The notes below the pieces were generated by a model. It was given only the letters and a program-made list of their open reading frames with translations, made no database searches and was not told where the DNA came from. Below, piece after piece: positions 62,194 through 64,000 of a stretch of 64,000 nt of DNA. The translations under genes were made by a program, and so were the position numbers. Origin of the DNA: Gnetum montanum (Eukaryota; Streptophyta; Gnetopsida; Gnetales; Gnetaceae). Every line of letters starts with the position of its first letter. Position 1 is the stretch's first letter. The stretch lies in contig MNCI01014495.1 in the NCBI GenBank assembly GCA_015680685.1, forward strand, positions 1,089,012 through 1,153,011, in the 5' to 3' direction.

Positions 62194-63218
62194 TGATGAG
62201 ACGCGACATGCACTGTGCCGCAATATCACGTACGCGATATCGCGGTCCGCCGCCATATCTATAAATAAGAGGCGGCACTCCCCTTATTTCTGAATCCTGG
62301 CTAGAAATAGCGAAGCTCTGGCAGATTGATCACTCCAGAGTTAGAATTTTTCCCATGTGCCCGCAGTAGGAGCCCTAGAGTGAACGACTCTTTATTCGAG
62401 CAGCTTGTAACCTGAACCCAAGTTGTGTACAACAATAAAGACGAACTTGATTGGATAAACCTTGTAGTACATGGTTTTATTTATTGTTATTTATTTACTG
62501 CTTTCATAGTGCGTACAAGTATGACTTGATTATGAGCATCTACGGATGTGTACGACTAATCAAGGAATCGGCTGCTTGTTGCAACGCATGAGTATGACTT
62601 AACTACGAGCATTGGCTGCTTGGTAACCCAGTAGCGTATTCCAGGATCTGTGCTTGGTAATCCCAGTGGTGGTCCAATGTGTACGGCTAGTTAAGGAATC
62701 GGTTGCTCATCGCTAGGCTAGAACGTGTGATAAGTATGACTTAGTTACGAGCACCCACGGGTGTGTACGGCTAGCTAAGGAATCGGCTACTTATCACACT
62801 TAAGCTAAATAGGTGCCTCAGTATGACCACTTCGAGCACTTGCGTTACGTGTGGTGATCCCAATAACGATTAGCGTTTGCTAAGCCACAGTTGCATAGTT
62901 CAGGGTGTGTCCGGTAAGTGGGAACAGATGCTGATGCTAGTTAATTTAGACTTAGGACATTAGTTAGAGCTAGCTTAGTTTCTCAACCCTTTCTCTCATA
63001 GCATAGGCGATAAACTGAAAAATACCAAAAAAATCATATACCTCAGACTTGCTTAACCATACACCGTGACATATACAAGCAAGCCTGGGAAGACAACGAA
63101 CGATTAACCCCAAGTGTTTCTTGTGGTGTTAAGGCATTTAGTCTGCGGAGTTCGACCGGATCACGCGTGCACGCTTGTATTTGTATGGTTGAGTGTACGG
63201 GTACCTCACCACTCATCA
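62194..63218 (+). repeat. 5' LTR of the plus-strand element (1025 bases)
   Basis: Begins TGATGAGACG and ends CACTCATCA. TATA box TATAAATA at 62260-62267. Several internal near-repeats of about 90 bases (GAGTATGACTTAACTACGAGC and GGAATCGGCTGCTT types, 62520-62800) give the R/U5 part a repetitive structure. Confidence 0.85.
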
Positions 63219-63219
63219 T

Positions 63220-63232
63220 TGGCGCCGTTGCC
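63220..63232 (+). other. Primer binding site, tRNA-Asp
   Basis: TGGCGCCGTTGCC is an exact complement of the plant tRNA-Asp(GTC) 3' end including CCA. It is one base after the LTR, the normal place. This PBS is characteristic of Athila/Tat elements. Confidence 0.85.
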
Positions 63233-63365
63233 AGGGACTAAGTGTTTTTTACGCCAATTGAACATAAGGGATATCACTCACATTGTTGTGAGCTTTAAAT
63301 GAACCTTAGGGTTAATCAGTTAATCAAGAACATAAATAACGGTGAAAGTTAGCACACCATTAGAA

Positions 63366-64000
63366 ATGGCTTCTTCTCACGAAATCAACTCACCTAAGGG
63401 AAACACAAAAGAAGGTCAGCCTCATACGCATAACCCAGATCAGCCAGGTCCTAAACAATCTAAGGTCACATATACTCATCCTGATGAGTATGTTCCTAAC
63501 TTTACTTTTATTTTCCATCAAGATGAACAACTACGATGGAGAGATCTGCAAGGTAACATCGTGTTACCCCTAGATAGGTCTGCCCCTACCATGATTTTCC
63601 ATGCCTTAGCACAGACTGGCATGCAAGAACTGATTGCGGAATACGTTTTGGATGATTATGACACAAGGGATTATCATCCCACAAATGCCCAACATATTCG
63701 GGACGCAAGGCAGGAGAGCCAACATTCACTGTTGAAGGGCAAGGTTCGCCACGTCATTAGTGAAATAGGAGACGAGGAACCCTTCACAATGGGTTTCTTA
63801 GAAAATGATGTTCCTCCTCCTCACTTTGGTGAAGAGGTTAGGCATCAGGGCCTTAGATCAACGATACATATTCCAGGCTCTGATCCCCGTGAGCACCAGT
63901 TGTTCATGGTAGGAACAACTACTCACACTAATGACAAACACTTAGATCGTCACAACGATCGGGGCCGAAGCAGCCGAAGAGAAGGTAAGAAACATCGCCA
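63366..64000 (+). CDS. Putative gag of the plus-strand element (partial, runs off window)
   Basis: From ATG 63366 (MASSHEINSPKGNTKEGQ) the frame is open for 211 codons to the window edge. The product is hydrophilic, with acidic and His/Pro-rich N-terminal parts, and becomes Arg/Ser-rich at its right end (RGRSSRREGKKHR), as in the nucleic-acid-binding parts of gag. The position 134 bases after the PBS fits gag. The capsid core is not yet reached, so the assignment rests mainly on context. With no stop in 635 bases, this copy looks younger than its neighbours. Confidence 0.65.
   Translation, partial: MASSHEINSPKGNTKEGQPHTHNPDQPGPKQSKVTYTHPDEYVPNFTFIFHQDEQLRWRDLQGNIVLPLDRSAPTMIFHALAQTGMQELIAEYVLDDYDTRDYHPTNAQHIRDARQESQHSLLKGKVRHVISEIGDEEPFTMGFLENDVPPPHFGEEVRHQGLRSTIHIPGSDPREHQLFMVGTTTHTNDKHLDRHNDRGRSSRREGKKHR

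Larger units (their letters stand above)
62194..64000 (+). mobile_element. Tat/Athila-like Ty3/gypsy element, 5' part
   Basis: A full 5' LTR, an exact tRNA-Asp-type PBS and an open gag frame follow in order. The element continues beyond the window. Its LTR shares the TGATGAG...CTCATCA ends, the ATATC-ACGTACGCGATATC promoter motif and the 3' end with the minus-strand element, so the two belong to related families. It sits inside the older direct repeat. Confidence 0.85.

Noticed and set aside
1-64000. CRISPR arrays, prokaryotic operons or tRNA/rRNA genes
   Set aside because: No spaced short repeats, no operon-like packing, and no cloverleaf or rRNA sequence were recognised; the window is plant nuclear DNA.

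Overview
This window is nuclear DNA from a land plant. It carries two plant genes with many short exons and long AT-rich introns, SECRET AGENT-type O-GlcNAc transferase and NAP1 of the WAVE/SCAR complex, plus a small plant ankyrin-repeat gene. Plant-type LINE, Ty1/copia and Ty3/gypsy (Tat/Athila-like and chromovirus-like) elements surround and invade them. Introns of 3.5 to 7 kb filled with retroelements suggest a large, repeat-rich genome such as a gymnosperm or fern, but the species cannot be named from the sequence.

Layout. 1-5262: LINE (L1 type) on the + strand with an intact ORF1 and a decayed ORF2. 6197-14125: SEC, + strand, 28 coding exons, about 991 residues. 16048-36501: NAP1 (GNARLED), - strand, 23 coding exons, 1392 residues, convergent with SEC; a 5'-UTR exon and TATA box lie near 37.8-38.0 kb. 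Its introns hold a GC-rich retroelement scrap and a broken copia element. 39735-49559: 167-residue ankyrin-repeat protein, - strand, six exons; its first intron holds a decayed Ty3/gypsy element. 49.6-64.0 kb: nested LTR retroelements. An older pair of direct repeats (about 50.1-50.8 and 61.4-62.2 kb) is split by an 8.7-kb minus-strand element (52277-60999, target duplication ATACC) that contains a second, internal LTR-PBS junction. A plus-strand Tat/Athila-like element starts at 62194, and its gag frame runs off the window.

How the genes relate. SEC adds O-GlcNAc to nuclear and cytosolic proteins; NAP1 acts with SRA1/PIR in the SCAR/WAVE complex to drive ARP2/3 actin nucleation; the ankyrin gene has no known pathway. 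Nothing in the sequence links the three functionally. Exon coordinates were worked out by eye from splice sites, reading phase and remembered homologous proteins; no alignment software was used. I found no convincing undescribed system. The most unusual items are the composite element with two PBS sites, the palindromic U3 motif shared by the LTRs, a GC-AG intron and a duplicated splice donor in SEC, and upstream ORFs in the NAP1 leader.
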